In this document: positions 47,307-57,226 of the stretch, piece after piece | Layout: each line of letters starts with the position of its first letter | Numbering within the stretch: the first letter of the stretch is position 1 | Source: Candidatus Nitrosotenuis chungbukensis | Lineage (GTDB): Archaea > Thermoproteota > Nitrososphaeria > Nitrososphaerales > Nitrosopumilaceae | NCBI RefSeq assembly: GCF_000685395.1 | Contig: NZ_AVSQ01000012.1 | Coordinates: 62,001-126,000 of the forward strand | Direction: 5' to 3' | Length of the DNA stretch: 64,000 nt | The notes under the pieces: model-generated | Databases searched by the model: none | What the model saw: only the letters and a program-made list of their open reading frames with translations | What the model was told of the DNA's origin: nothing | Program-made: the position numbers and the translations under genes

Positions 47307-47584
47307 CGTGCAACCAACTCGAGTTTTCTTAATCTGATGCCCTTTTTATTAGATTTCTTTTTGCATTGCGGGCATGTGAAAATCAGCGTCTGTTTCTTTG
47401 TGGTCTTGGCAGGCTTGGCCAACTTTGGGAATTTCTGACCGCCGTACCCCATTTTGTCCTCATTGTGTCTTCTTTCGCCTATTGCAGAACCTCTTCTCTT
47501 TCCTGCCTTGTATAGGGCAACCTTCTGCAACGTGTGCGTTTTACACTTTGGACAATACCTGTTCATTTCCTTGGGTACGTTCAT
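47303..47584 (-). CDS. rpl44e: 50S ribosomal protein L44e
   Basis: 93 residues from the ATG of MNVPKEMNRYCPKC. Zinc site CPKC near the start and CPQC near the end; the basic centre KAGKRRGSAIGERRHNEDKMGYGGQ is typical. Longer in-frame starts upstream would run into the promoter of the divergent deaminase and are rejected. No 18-bp element. Confidence 0.94.
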   Translation of the reverse strand: MNVPKEMNRYCPKCKTHTLQKVALYKAGKRRGSAIGERRHNEDKMGYGGQKFPKLAKPAKTTKKQTLIFTCPQCKKKSNKKGIRLRKLELVAR

Positions 47585-47658
47585 AGAAAACACCAACTTG
47601 GATGGTAATTTAAACATGGCTTTGAATCTATAATAAAGTCTAAAGCCAGACTGATTCC

Positions 47659-49422
47659 GTGACCAATCTTTCCTCAATGATTACAACTCTCAATGCAGTT
47701 GCCATGGGAGACAAAAAAGCAGACATGGTTTTCAAAAACTGCTCACTTGTAAATGTCTACACACGCGAAATTATTCCTCACACTCAAGTTGCCGTAATAC
47801 GCGACAGAATTGCATACGTTGGCCCCGATGCATCTCACACGGCAGGGCAAAACACTGCAGTAATTGACCTTGAGGGAAAGTATCTCACGCCGGGATTTGC
47901 CGATCCTCACATTCACATTGATCAGTTCGTCATGCCGTCTGAGCTTGCAAAACAGTTGCTTCTTTGTGGAACAACGAGCTTGTTTTCTGATCCTATTGAC
48001 ATTGTAAGTGTGTGTGGTACCAGGGGGTTTTACGAGTTTGTCAGGGCATCTTCTGATTTGCCAATTCGCATATTCCATGTAGTGCCAGGGGGACTACCAG
48101 TTGACAGAAAATTCAGCCATGGAAAAACAATCAATCTGTCTGAAGAAAAGTCTGCCATCAAACTTGATTCAGTGGTGGGACTAGGAGAAGTGTTCTCTTG
48201 GACAAAGGTCACATCAAGGGATCCTACAACCATGAAAAAACTCTCAAGCATGCTTGAAAATGACTGCATAATTAACGGTCATACGGCTGGAGCGTCTGAT
48301 AAAAAGCTAAACGCGTACATTTCATCTGGAATTCTCTCATGCCATGAGCCAATTGACTATGATCAGGTGATGGAAAGGCTACGACTCGGAATGTGGATAA
48401 TGATGAGGGAGGGCTCTATCAGGCGTGATCTAAAAAACATAATCCCAAAAATTCTTGCAAGCAAACCCTATCTTAACAGATTGATGTTCTGTTCAGATGG
48501 GTTGGACCCTGTAGACATGACCAAATTTGGCCACATTGATCACTGCATACGGGAGTCAGTGCGGATTGGAATGGATGTAATTGACGCAATTACCATTGCA
48601 TCCAAAAATTGCTTTGATTATTACAACATGGGAAAGGACTTGGGCGGAATCGCGCCAGGCAAGCTTGCGGACATGCTTGTCTTTGACGACCTTGAGAAAA
48701 TAAAGCCAAAGCGAGTATTTGTTGGTGGGAGACTTGTTGCATCAAATGGAAGCGTGGTGGCAAAAATAAGAAAGCCAAGTCTGCCAAAATGGATAACAAA
48801 AACGGTAAAAATTACAAAAAAATTCACAGAAAATGACTTTGCAATAAAAAGCAACAAGCCAAAAGTCTCTGTAAACGTAATTGAGATGGAGACTGAAATA
48901 ATAACAAAGCTAAACACCGCAGAACTTGCCACAAATAACGGAAACATAATCCAATCAATGGAAAAGGATGTCTGGAAGGTCGCCGCCTTTGATAGGACAT
49001 TTGGCTCAGCAAAACACACATTGGGATTCTTGAAAAATTTTGGCGCAGACGTCGGCGCATTTGCGTCCACCTGGAGCTTTCATGAAAATGACATGATAAT
49101 AATTGGCTCAAGCGACAAGGACATGGCGTATGCTGCAAACCACCTGATAAAGTCCCAGGGGGGAATGGTTGCAGTAAAGGAAGGAAAAATCCTATCGTTT
49201 CTACCGTTGCAGGTTGGCGGAATAATATCTTCAAATCCCTTTGATGATGTCTTGGAAAGATTTGTCAAGCTAAACTCCACACTGATCGAGGGCGGTTGCG
49301 TATTCCAAAGGCCTCACCTCATACCGCTGTTTTTGCCGTTTCTTGCACTCCCGTCAATTAGAATTCTGTATAGTGGCATGATCGATGTCAAGAAAAGATC
49401 GTTTATTGACGTCTTTACCTAG
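47659..49422 (+). CDS. ade: Adenine deaminase
   Basis: 587 residues, amidohydrolase superfamily. GFADPHIHIDQF carries the HxH metal pair; NGHTAGASDKKLNAYISSGI, CHEPID and FCSDGLDP give further ligands; the C-terminal domain has FASTWSFHENDMI and GGMVAV. It deaminates adenine to hypoxanthine. It could act downstream of the AMP phosphorylase encoded at 18904. GTG start; an ATG six codons in (47677) is possible. Confidence 0.93.
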   Translation: MTNLSSMITTLNAVAMGDKKADMVFKNCSLVNVYTREIIPHTQVAVIRDRIAYVGPDASHTAGQNTAVIDLEGKYLTPGFADPHIHIDQFVMPSELAKQLLLCGTTSLFSDPIDIVSVCGTRGFYEFVRASSDLPIRIFHVVPGGLPVDRKFSHGKTINLSEEKSAIKLDSVVGLGEVFSWTKVTSRDPTTMKKLSSMLENDCIINGHTAGASDKKLNAYISSGILSCHEPIDYDQVMERLRLGMWIMMREGSIRRDLKNIIPKILASKPYLNRLMFCSDGLDPVDMTKFGHIDHCIRESVRIGMDVIDAITIASKNCFDYYNMGKDLGGIAPGKLADMLVFDDLEKIKPKRVFVGGRLVASNGSVVAKIRKPSLPKWITKTVKITKKFTENDFAIKSNKPKVSVNVIEMETEIITKLNTAELATNNGNIIQSMEKDVWKVAAFDRTFGSAKHTLGFLKNFGADVGAFASTWSFHENDMIIIGSSDKDMAYAANHLIKSQGGMVAVKEGKILSFLPLQVGGIISSNPFDDVLERFVKLNSTLIEGGCVFQRPHLIPLFLPFLALPSIRILYSGMIDVKKRSFIDVFT

Positions 49423-49444
49423 AAAACTATTAAAAAAGGGTCAA

Positions 49445-49459
49445 ACGAACTTTGTTCGT
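49445..49459 (+). promoter_or_regulatory. Palindrome at the thermosome start
   Basis: ACGAAC-ttt-GTTCGT ends two bases before the ATG. The TATA-like CTATTAAAAAA is at about 49427-49437, so the palindrome would lie over the transcript start, a position suited to a repressor. Confidence 0.45.
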
Positions 49460-49461
49460 AT

Positions 49462-51057
49462 ATGGCTTCAATTCAACAAACTCCAAACGGTCCTGTTTTA
49501 GTATTAAAAGAAAGTGCACTTCAACAGAAAGGCAAGGATGCACAGAAAAATAATATCACCGCTGCAAAACTTGTGGCAGATCTAGTCCGCACAAGCCTTG
49601 GTCCAAGGGGACTAGACAAGATGCTAGTTGACTCTATTGGCGATGTCACCATAACAAACGACGGCGCTACAATTCTAAAGGAAATCGATGTCCAGCACCC
49701 GGCTGCAAAAATGATGGTAGAAATTGCAAAAACTGTCGATAATGAGGTCGGAGATGGTACCACCTCATCAGTTGTATTTGCAGGAGCTCTATTGGAAAAG
49801 GCAGAAGAGCTCCTGGCAAAAGACGTGCACGCATCAGTAATTATCGATGGTTATCAAGCTGCTCACGAAAAGGTACTTGAACTTTTATCACAGTTAGCAA
49901 AGAAAATCGATCCGACCGACGAGGAATCATTATTAAAAATAGCAACAACTAGCATGCAGTCAAAACTAATCTCAGAAGATAGCGGCGTGCTCTCAAAATT
50001 AGTAGTTGATGCGGTTTTGAGGGTTGCAGAAAAGAAAGGAGACAAGTACGTTGTTGACCTTGACAACATCAAGGTTGAAAAAAAGACAGGCGGCTCTATC
50101 CAAAATACAGAACTGGTAAAAGGAATAGTCCTTGACAAAGAAGTGGTTCACAGCGGCATGCCGACCAAAATAGAGGGTGCAAAAATAGCACTGCTAAACG
50201 CGGCACTAGAAGTTGAAAAAACGGAAATGAGTGCTGAAATTAGAATTACCGACCCGACCCAAATGCAAATGTTTCTAGAAGAAGAAAACAGGATGCTAAA
50301 ATCCATGGTTGACAAGTTACAAAAAATCGGCGTAAACGTATTGATCTGCCAAAAAGGAATCGATGACATCGCACAACATTATTTGGCAAAGTATGGAATT
50401 TTGTCTGTAAGGCGAGTCAAAGAAAGCGACATGACAAAGCTTGGAAAGGCAACCGGCGGTAGAATCACAACAAACCTTGATGATATAACAGAAAAAGACT
50501 TGGGTCATGCAGACTTGGTGCACCAAAAGAAAGTAGAATCAGACAAGTGGGTATTTGTCGAGGGGTGCAAAAATCCAAAATCTGTCACAGTTCTCGTAAG
50601 GGGTGGCTCACAAAGAGTGGTAGACGAAGCAGACAGATCACTTCATGACGCACTCATGGTAGTAAAGGACGTAATTGAAAAGCCGGCAATTGTCGCAGGC
50701 GGGGGCTCGCCAGAGGCGTATCTGGCATCCCAGCTAAAGGAATGGTCAGATAATTTTGAGGGAAGAGAGCAACTTGCCATTCGAAAATATGCCGAGGCAC
50801 TAGAAGTAATTCCACTTACAATTGCTGAAAATGCGGGAATGGATCCAATTGATACCATGACAAGCCTCAGGGCAAAGCAGAACAGCGGAAGAAAATGGGC
50901 AGGCATAAATGCTAAAGAAGGCAAAATTGATGACATGTTTGCACTAAATATTGTAGAACCAGTTGCCGTAAAGGAGCACATATCCAAATCTGCAACAGAA
51001 GCAGCGTGCATGATTCTCAGAATAGATGACGTGATTGCTGTTTCCGGCAAAAGGTAA
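49462..51057 (+). CDS. thsA: Thermosome (group II chaperonin) subunit
   Basis: 531 residues, ATP-driven protein folding in a double ring. [26 protein letters not shown] and [15 protein letters not shown] form the nucleotide site; [13 protein letters not shown] marks the C-terminal equatorial domain. It ends at VIAVSGKR and lacks the Gly-Gly-Met repeat tail found in many archaeal subunits. Promoter has no 18-bp element but a start-site palindrome. A ROK kinase follows. Confidence 0.95.
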   Translation: MASIQQTPNGPVLVLKESALQQKGKDAQKNNITAAKLVADLVRTSLGPRGLDKMLVDSIGDVTITNDGATILKEIDVQHPAAKMMVEIAKTVDNEVGDGTTSSVVFAGALLEKAEELLAKDVHASVIIDGYQAAHEKVLELLSQLAKKIDPTDEESLLKIATTSMQSKLISEDSGVLSKLVVDAVLRVAEKKGDKYVVDLDNIKVEKKTGGSIQNTELVKGIVLDKEVVHSGMPTKIEGAKIALLNAALEVEKTEMSAEIRITDPTQMQMFLEEENRMLKSMVDKLQKIGVNVLICQKGIDDIAQHYLAKYGILSVRRVKESDMTKLGKATGGRITTNLDDITEKDLGHADLVHQKKVESDKWVFVEGCKNPKSVTVLVRGGSQRVVDEADRSLHDALMVVKDVIEKPAIVAGGGSPEAYLASQLKEWSDNFEGREQLAIRKYAEALEVIPLTIAENAGMDPIDTMTSLRAKQNSGRKWAGINAKEGKIDDMFALNIVEPVAVKEHISKSATEAACMILRIDDVIAVSGKR

Positions 51058-51095
51058 CTAAAAAACTTCAAAACATATCTCTGATATCACTCTGT

Positions 51096-51962
51096 GTGTA
51101 CAAAGTTGGAATTGATCTGGGTGGAACCAAAATTGAGGGGATCTGCCTTGACGAAAAATCTCAGATAGTTGAACGAAAGCGGGTTCCGACAAACCAGCGA
51201 GAAGGCTATGACTCTATTCTAAACTCAATATCTGTTCTGGTATCTGACATTACAAAAAATATTCCAGACTATGCCATTGGGATATGCACGCCTGGCGCGA
51301 TCTCAAAAAAGACAGGCATGATCAAAAACAGCAATACCCAGTGTCTTATCGGAATGCCTTTGAAAAATGATCTAGAAAAAATACTGGGGAAAAAAATAGC
51401 AATGGAAAATGACGCAAACTGCTTTGCGATGGCAGAGGCAACCATGGGCGCTGCAGCCGGATACTCTGTGGTATTTGGAGTGATAATGGGAACCGGCGTT
51501 GGCGGCGGAATCATAGTTGATGGAAAAATACACAGAGGAAGAACAAACATTGCTGGGGAATGGGGGCATCACACGTTACATCAAAATGGCAACAAGTGTT
51601 ACTGCGGAAAATCAGGCTGCGTTGAGACCTATATCAGCGGCCCTGCCTTGGAAAAAAGATGGTTCGAAATAACAGGAAGGAAAGAACCGCTTACAACAAT
51701 AGTTCAAAACCTTGATGGCACTGATGGCAAGATGTGGAAAAAAGAATTTCTTGATAACTTTGGAGTCGGACTTGCAAACGTAATTGACATCTTAGATCCT
51801 GATGCCATAGTGCTTGGCGGCGGCATATCAAATATCGATTTTCTGTACACTGACGGGCGTGATTCCGTATATGATAAGGTGTTTAGTGATTTGGTGGATA
51901 CTCCGATTCTCAAAAACAAGCTTGGCGATTCTGCTGGCGTATTTGGCGCAGCACTGCTCTAG
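51096..51962 (+). CDS. ROK-family sugar kinase/regulator-like protein
   Basis: 288 residues. DLGGTKIEG at residues 6-14 is the ATP phosphate motif; GTGVGGGIIVDGKIHRG and GEWGHHTL the sugar-binding region; CYCGKSGCVETYISG the ROK zinc motif (C-x-C-x4-C). No DNA-binding domain, so a hexokinase- or glucokinase-like enzyme. The sugar is not identifiable. GTG start. Stop overlaps the convergent DUF2024 gene by 4 bp. Confidence 0.88.
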   Translation: MYKVGIDLGGTKIEGICLDEKSQIVERKRVPTNQREGYDSILNSISVLVSDITKNIPDYAIGICTPGAISKKTGMIKNSNTQCLIGMPLKNDLEKILGKKIAMENDANCFAMAEATMGAAAGYSVVFGVIMGTGVGGGIIVDGKIHRGRTNIAGEWGHHTLHQNGNKCYCGKSGCVETYISGPALEKRWFEITGRKEPLTTIVQNLDGTDGKMWKKEFLDNFGVGLANVIDILDPDAIVLGGGISNIDFLYTDGRDSVYDKVFSDLVDTPILKNKLGDSAGVFGAALL

Positions 51963-52219
51963 GATGGGCAGCCTTCCATCTTTTGGATGTAAAAGCCGTT
52001 TGTCATAATTTCAATTTCAATTTCGTCTGGGACGCTTTCAGAATGGCAAAAATGACACTCTTCCGTCGTGATTTTGGCGTCTTGCTCACCTATTGAGGAT
52101 AGCCATTTTTTTGCATACTCGACTGCCTTTTGATTGTCTTTGGAATCCGTGATCACGTCAAAATGAATCGTATGTCCGTCTTTTGCCTTTACGTACGTGT
52201 CAAAGACATGAACTTTCAT
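51959..52219 (-). CDS. DUF2024-family small protein
   Basis: 86 residues. KVHVFDTYVKAKDGHTIHFDVIT and the ECHFCHSE motif match the DUF2024 family, a small alpha/beta fold known by structure but not by function. Cys-x2-Cys with nearby His may bind zinc. Stand-alone gene. No 18-bp element. Confidence 0.75.
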   Translation of the reverse strand: MKVHVFDTYVKAKDGHTIHFDVITDSKDNQKAVEYAKKWLSSIGEQDAKITTEECHFCHSESVPDEIEIEIMTNGFYIQKMEGCPS

Positions 52220-52266
52220 AACAATGCTTGAACTCGTCTATTTTTATTTTTTATTGGACGGTAAAA

Positions 52267-52677
52267 TTAAAAATTCTCATAGGCGTAATACGTCATCTGT
52301 TTTACTTTATCCAACAACAAACTACACGTTCTTTTGACTTCCTCAGAATTCTCTTTAAAAGTAGCCTCCTTAGTGCTATCTTTTAATAAAAAGTCAAACA
52401 TTGCATCGTCTTTGATTCTCCGGTATTCCTTTTCGTACCATATTAGAAAATTGATTGCCTCTATTTTTCCGAGTTTTTTTGCGCTTTTCTTGAATTTTCC
52501 CAAGCTTATGTGTTTTAATTTGAAATCAAATTTTGTATTGTATTCATCAAGAAGGTGCGTAAATATGTCATGTATGGTATTTGCAAAAAGATTTAGATCT
52601 GATTGGAATTCTGCAGTATTTGATCCCAATCTATTGAGAATGATTTCTGCCTCATTAATTTTTCTTATCGCCGTCAT
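52267..52677 (-). CDS. Conserved hypothetical helical protein
   Basis: 136 residues, nearly all helix (LGSNTAEFQSDLNLFANTIHDIF; KKSAKKLGKIEAINFLIWYEKEY). Basic in the centre. No signal, membrane span or metal motif. Not recognised. AT-rich upstream region, no recognised element. Confidence 0.55.
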   Translation of the reverse strand: MTAIRKINEAEIILNRLGSNTAEFQSDLNLFANTIHDIFTHLLDEYNTKFDFKLKHISLGKFKKSAKKLGKIEAINFLIWYEKEYRRIKDDAMFDFLLKDSTKEATFKENSEEVKRTCSLLLDKVKQMTYYAYENF

Positions 52678-52740
52678 GTGTCTAATCCATACGCTAAAAT
52701 CATAAAATTATTACTAATTACGTATTATTCGCATTTAGTT

Positions 52741-53196
52741 CTAGGGTTTGTTTAATATTACTATTTTTAGATCAATCTCTGCTTTTTCCACGGCTTTTTC
52801 AGCATCTTCTGCTGCCTGTTGTTTTGTACTGTTTGTACTATCTCTGAGCAATGCTCTGTTTGCTAGGTTAAGATCTTCTTTTGCCTGTTTTAAAGTTGCT
52901 TTTGCCTCGCTTAGCGCAGTTGCATAAGCTGCATTTATTGCGTCAACTTCTGCCTGCGTCTTTGCAGACGATTTTGTCTTACTGACCGTGTTGGCTGTGG
53001 CAGAAGAATCGATTTCTTTTTTCTCTTCTTCATAATCCTCAGTCTGACTGGTTCTTTCTTTTTTCAATAATTCTGCCTCTCTTTCGGCTGCCTTTTTTCT
53101 TGCTTCACTATATTTTCCCTCTGCTGATGAAACGACTTGAGATAACAACATTGCACCTGCAAAAATCACAAATGCCGTCAAGAATACTCGTTTCAT
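52741..53196 (-). CDS. Secreted coiled-coil protein, hypothetical
   Basis: 151 residues. Signal peptide about 1-25 (AFVIFAGAMLLSQVVSSAEG). The rest is a Lys/Glu/Ala-rich coiled coil with heptad character (ARKKAAEREAELLKKER; AYATALSEAKATLKQAKEDL; EDAEKAVEKAEIDLKI). No anchor. Extracytoplasmic structural or binding role guessed from composition. No homologue recognised. Confidence 0.65.
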   Translation of the reverse strand: MKRVFLTAFVIFAGAMLLSQVVSSAEGKYSEARKKAAEREAELLKKERTSQTEDYEEEKKEIDSSATANTVSKTKSSAKTQAEVDAINAAYATALSEAKATLKQAKEDLNLANRALLRDSTNSTKQQAAEDAEKAVEKAEIDLKIVILNKP

Positions 53197-53438
53197 TTAT
53201 TCTTGACACCTACAATATGGTCTATTGCTGACAAACCTGTCACCCATAACATCATACTATAACTTTTGAGATATTTTCTATATGCGTTTGTTCATTTGGT
53301 TTAAACGATCAAATTTATCAAAACCTTAAAACTAGTTGTAAATACATTTTATGCTTCTGGCATAACGTGATTGGAAAAGTAATTCACGTATATTTTTTAG
53401 ATATAGTATTCATATAGTTTTTCAAATGGTTGCCTATT
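53197..53438. other. AT-rich intergenic region
   Basis: 242 bases between the coiled-coil gene and the GMP synthase stop. AT-rich, with scattered TATA-like strings, one of which can serve the coiled-coil gene. I see no ORF above 20 codons, no strong stem and no copy of the 18-bp element. Confidence 0.5.
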
Positions 53439-54962
53439 TTATTGCGGTTCAATAGTGGCAGGCGGCTTACTTGATATCACATAGGAAACCCATGTCACTT
53501 CATCGATTTCATTTGTTATTCGGTTGCTAATTTTTGCCAGCAAATCATGCGGCAGTCTTGTCCAATCTGCAGTCATTGCGTCAATTGACTCAACTACTCT
53601 GATCATCACAATATTTCCGTATTTTCTTTCATCGCCTACAACACCTACTGCCTTGTCGTCTCCCACTGCCGCATACGCCTGCCAGATCTTGTCGTACCAG
53701 CCTGCTGCTTCCAACTCATCCTCTACTATTTTACTTGCAACTTTGGCAATCTCTAATTTCTTTTCCGTGACTTCGCCGATTATTCTTACTGCAAGGCCGG
53801 GTCCTGGAAATGGATGTCGAGAAAGCAATTTCTTTGAAACCCCAAGTATTGCGGCGACCTTTCTAACTTCGTCTTTGTACAGATCGCGCAACGGCTCGAG
53901 TATTTGAAGGTCTAGCCAGTCAGGCAAACCGCCAACGTTGTGGTGAGTTTTGATTATGGCGGCAGGTCCCTTTGAGACTCCGCTTTCTATGACATCTGGG
54001 TATAACGTTCCCTGTGCAAGCCATTTGAAAGGCCCGTTTTTCTCTGCAAACTCTGTAAAAATTTTTACAAATTCCTCGCCTACGATTTTTCTTTTTCTCT
54101 CAGGATCTGTCACTCCTCTAAGCTTGTCTAAAAACTGCTTTTTTGCATTGATTGCAGTAAAGTTGACGGAAAAATTATCCTTGAACATTTTTTCTATTTC
54201 GTATTCCTCATCTAATCTAAGCAGCCCGTTGTCCACAAAGACGCACTTTAGCCTGTCTCCTATTGCTCTGTGAATTAAAAGCGCGGCAACAGTTGAATCA
54301 ATCCCACCACTTACTCCGCACAGAACGTTGCCGTCAATTTTCGAAATATCATTCACCGTTTTTTCAACAAAGCTTTCCATTGTCCAGTCCTGTTTTGCAT
54401 GGCAAATATTTAGAACAAAGTTTTTGAGAATCTGGACGCCTCTTTCCGTGTGAACCACCTCGGGATGAAATTGAATGCCGTACACTAATTCTTGCGTGTT
54501 TGCAATGGCAGCTGCTTGTGAGCGTTCCGTGTGTCCGATTATTTGAAAATTATCTGGAATTTTTTCCGCCTCGTCTCCATGACTCATCCACGCCCTAAGG
54601 GAATCGCCAATTCCGCCAAGTAAATCCGAATTGTTGTCTATTGTGAGTACCGAATGCCCATATTCTTTGTTTGCGCGCTTTACCTTTCCACCAAAGTTGT
54701 CAACTATCAGCTGATGGCCATAACAAATTCCAAGAAGTGGCAACTTCATTTGAAAAATTGCCGTGTCTGGTTTTGGCGCATCCTTGTTGTATACGCTTGA
54801 TGGCCCGCCGGAAAATATCACTCCTTTTGGGTTCATCTCCCTTAATTTGTCAATTGAAATATCATATGGCACAAGTTCCGCATAGACTGAAAACTCTCGA
54901 ATTCGTCTGCAGATCAAGTGGCTGTATTGAGAGCCAAAATCCAGCACTACTATTCTATCCAT
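53439..54962 (-). CDS. guaA: GMP synthase (glutamine-hydrolysing), fused form
   Basis: 507 residues. The N-terminal class I glutaminase (GICYGHQ with the nucleophile Cys; GIQFHPEVVHT with His/Glu) is fused to the synthetase (GVSGGIDSTVAALL pyrophosphatase loop) and the GMPS dimer domain. It converts XMP to GMP, following IMP dehydrogenase encoded at 57227. Many euryarchaea split this enzyme; here it is one chain. It starts 4 bases after the upstream hypothetical gene. Confidence 0.96.
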   Translation of the reverse strand: MDRIVVLDFGSQYSHLICRRIREFSVYAELVPYDISIDKLREMNPKGVIFSGGPSSVYNKDAPKPDTAIFQMKLPLLGICYGHQLIVDNFGGKVKRANKEYGHSVLTIDNNSDLLGGIGDSLRAWMSHGDEAEKIPDNFQIIGHTERSQAAAIANTQELVYGIQFHPEVVHTERGVQILKNFVLNICHAKQDWTMESFVEKTVNDISKIDGNVLCGVSGGIDSTVAALLIHRAIGDRLKCVFVDNGLLRLDEEYEIEKMFKDNFSVNFTAINAKKQFLDKLRGVTDPERKRKIVGEEFVKIFTEFAEKNGPFKWLAQGTLYPDVIESGVSKGPAAIIKTHHNVGGLPDWLDLQILEPLRDLYKDEVRKVAAILGVSKKLLSRHPFPGPGLAVRIIGEVTEKKLEIAKVASKIVEDELEAAGWYDKIWQAYAAVGDDKAVGVVGDERKYGNIVMIRVVESIDAMTADWTRLPHDLLAKISNRITNEIDEVTWVSYVISSKPPATIEPQ

Positions 54963-54966
54963 CGTA

Positions 54967-55515
54967 TCACTTTGAATTTTCTATCATTTTTGAAAATGAC
55001 CATGCGGCTGTGTTTACTATCTCGTTGACTCTTTCCTTCTGACGATAATTTTTGATTATTATTTCGCGCAACAATGTGCCGTCTTTGTTCACCATGCAGT
55101 CTATTATGGCGTTCTCCCTAATGTCGCCTTTTTCAAATTCTGCGACGTCCTTTCTTTTCATCTCGCCTATTATTCTTTCTAGGAAAAACGACTTGAACGG
55201 GTGCGAGTCTTCTTTGAGCTCAATTCCGTCTTCTACTACAATTGATACCTGCTCTGGAGTGACGTACGCGTTTGCTATCAGAGAGCCATCAGTATTTTTT
55301 TTCAGTGGAATTGTATAATCCATGGATTTTGGCTTTGGTTCGGAAGTATCCCTTAGCGAGGACGCTTTTGTAAAACTCTGCTGTTTTAGTACGGAATTTA
55401 TCAAAACTAGGTTTCTCTCAAGGATTTCAATTTCCTCTCTGTGTTTTTCTATTTGAGCAGAAATACGATCTCTGAGTTCAAGCGCGTCCTTTACCTGCTC
55501 TTCTGAGAACTCCAT
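54967..55515 (-). CDS. Conserved hypothetical with N-terminal coiled coil
   Basis: 182 residues. Residues 5-45 form a coiled coil (ALELRDRISAQIEKHREEIE...), then a linker and an alpha/beta domain (LIANAYVTPEQVSIVVEDG; KSFFLERIIGEMKRKD; LREIIIKNYRQKERV). Conserved in position before guaA, so probably co-transcribed. No family name recognised; could be a thaumarchaeal-specific regulator or structural protein. Confidence 0.65.
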   Translation of the reverse strand: MEFSEEQVKDALELRDRISAQIEKHREEIEILERNLVLINSVLKQQSFTKASSLRDTSEPKPKSMDYTIPLKKNTDGSLIANAYVTPEQVSIVVEDGIELKEDSHPFKSFFLERIIGEMKRKDVAEFEKGDIRENAIIDCMVNKDGTLLREIIIKNYRQKERVNEIVNTAAWSFSKMIENSK

Positions 55516-55557
55516 AATTGACCTGACGTGTTAACGGTATTAAAATGCATTCAAGCA

Positions 55558-56292
55558 TCAGAAACTGATCTCAAGATTTCTATACGTTATTTTCTTGAAT
55601 CCCCTGATTGGTTTTGACAGTGTAAAGAATTCTGATTTGCTTTTTGTGGCTAGCCATTCTAAAAGTGCCTTGCCGCGCTTGAGCTTTTTTCTTTTGGTTT
55701 TTTTATCTACCGTATTTGTTTTCGAATATTTTCCTATTCTTGTTCCAAAATCCATTCCGAACAGAACTATTTTTTTTGCACCAAAATGGCTTGCCAAAAA
55801 CACGCATCTGTCCCCATCGGTAAAGCCTCCAAAATTACAAACCTTTCCAATTTCTTTTGTCTGGGTCGTACCGACGCAGTTTTTGAAGTTTCTTACAAAA
55901 TCTAATCTGTCTGCATTGTCCCCATGTGCGTGGACCACAAACACGGTGTTTGTTTTTTTAATTTTTTTTAGTGATTCCAAGTCTCCATCAAGATCAGTTA
56001 CGACTATTTTTGGCCTAATTCCGTTTTGAATCAGAAGGGTTACTGCCCCATCAGCACATATGGTGATTGCGCCTTTGTGTTTTTTTAGCGCATCAATTGA
56101 TGATTGCAGTGATGGGCCTGCACCAATGACAAAAACCGTCTTTCCACAAATCATTTTTTTCAGTCTAGTTAGAGAAAATCTCTTTTTTATGATAGAATCA
56201 AGTAAAACCGCAGCGTACAGGTCGTCTTTTTTACTGTAACCAAATTCTCGTGCTATCTGCTCGTATTTAGAATTCCAGCCTGAGATCGTCAA
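55558..56292 (-). CDS. mptE: 6-hydroxymethylpterin diphosphokinase MptE-like
   Basis: 244 residues, DUF115 fold. VFVIGAGPSLQSSIDAL, ADGAVTLLIQNGIRPKIVVTDLDGD and FGGFTDGDRCVFLA are signatures of archaeal MptE, which adds diphosphate to 6-hydroxymethyl-dihydropterin. Divergent by 36 bases from dihydropteroate synthase, which uses its product. The basic C-terminal tail KKTKRKKLKRGKALL is common in the family. Confidence 0.86.
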   Translation of the reverse strand: MTISGWNSKYEQIAREFGYSKKDDLYAAVLLDSIIKKRFSLTRLKKMICGKTVFVIGAGPSLQSSIDALKKHKGAITICADGAVTLLIQNGIRPKIVVTDLDGDLESLKKIKKTNTVFVVHAHGDNADRLDFVRNFKNCVGTTQTKEIGKVCNFGGFTDGDRCVFLASHFGAKKIVLFGMDFGTRIGKYSKTNTVDKKTKRKKLKRGKALLEWLATKSKSEFFTLSKPIRGFKKITYRNLEISF

Positions 56293-56328
56293 TTAACTCT
56301 AAAATTAGCATGCTTTATCATAAATCAT

Positions 56329-57195
56329 ATGAATAAACTAGGCCCGGTAAACGTAGGTGGCACAAGTCCTGTAAGAATAATGGGCATACTAAACACAAGC
56401 CCCGAATCATTCTATAAAAAATCTATCAAAAAAGGCAAAGAAATCGCACGCGCAGTACAACAAATGGAACAAGACGGAGCAGATTTTGTTGATGTTGGCG
56501 CCATGTCGACTGCACCATACCTTACAACCTTGGTGTCAGAAAAACAAGAAATCAAAAGAATAACTGATGCGGTAAAACAAATCCAAAATGCATCAAACCT
56601 GCCAATCTCTATTGATACTTGCAGATCTGGCGTGGCAAAGGCTGCACTTGATCTTGGCGCAGATATCATTAACGATGTAACTGGCCTAAAATACGACAAG
56701 GAAATGATAAACACAATTGCAAAGACCCAGCCCTCACTTGTCTTGTGCGCATATGGCAAAAAACCACTCAGAGGCAACCTTGTTGCACAAACAAAGTTGC
56801 TTCTAAAAGAAAGCATAACGCTTGCAAAATCCGCAGGCATTCCAACAAAAAAAATAACACTTGATCCCGCAGTCGGATTTTTTAGAAAAACTGGAAAAAA
56901 TCCGTTTTATACCAAGATAAATTCAGACTGGTACAAAAGAGATCTGGAGATTTTACAAAACCTCCGCTTTTTGAAATCAAATTTTCCAATTCTTGTTTCG
57001 GTCTCAAACAAGTCATTTATTGGGAAGGTTCTTGACAGGCAAGATCCGTCTGATCGTATCTTTGGCTCCATTGCAGCTGAAGTAATCTCTGTCCTAAATG
57101 GCGCAGACATAATACGAACGCACAATGTAAGACAAACAAAAGACGCAATAACAATTGCAGAAAAGTTTTCAAGGAAATTCAAGAAAGGCTTATAA
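56329..57195 (+). CDS. folP: Dihydropteroate synthase-family enzyme
   Basis: 288 residues, TIM barrel. MGILNTSPESFYKKS (pterin loop 1), DVGAMSTAPY where bacteria have DVGGESTRPG, SIDTCRSGVAKAAL, DIINDVTGL and SNKSFIGKVL with the final IIRTHNV. The Arg of STRP is absent, as in archaeal members that use a different aryl substrate. Makes the pterin-arylamine bond for a folate-type C1 carrier. IMP dehydrogenase follows 31 bases on. Confidence 0.86.
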   Translation: MNKLGPVNVGGTSPVRIMGILNTSPESFYKKSIKKGKEIARAVQQMEQDGADFVDVGAMSTAPYLTTLVSEKQEIKRITDAVKQIQNASNLPISIDTCRSGVAKAALDLGADIINDVTGLKYDKEMINTIAKTQPSLVLCAYGKKPLRGNLVAQTKLLLKESITLAKSAGIPTKKITLDPAVGFFRKTGKNPFYTKINSDWYKRDLEILQNLRFLKSNFPILVSVSNKSFIGKVLDRQDPSDRIFGSIAAEVISVLNGADIIRTHNVRQTKDAITIAEKFSRKFKKGL

Positions 57196-57226
57196 CGCAT
57201 TCCACTTCTCCTTCCTAAGGGTTTAC

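Noticed and set aside
47585-47677. N-terminal extension of L44e by 31 codons
   Set aside because: L44e proteins begin near MNVPK; the extension would overlap the adenine deaminase start.
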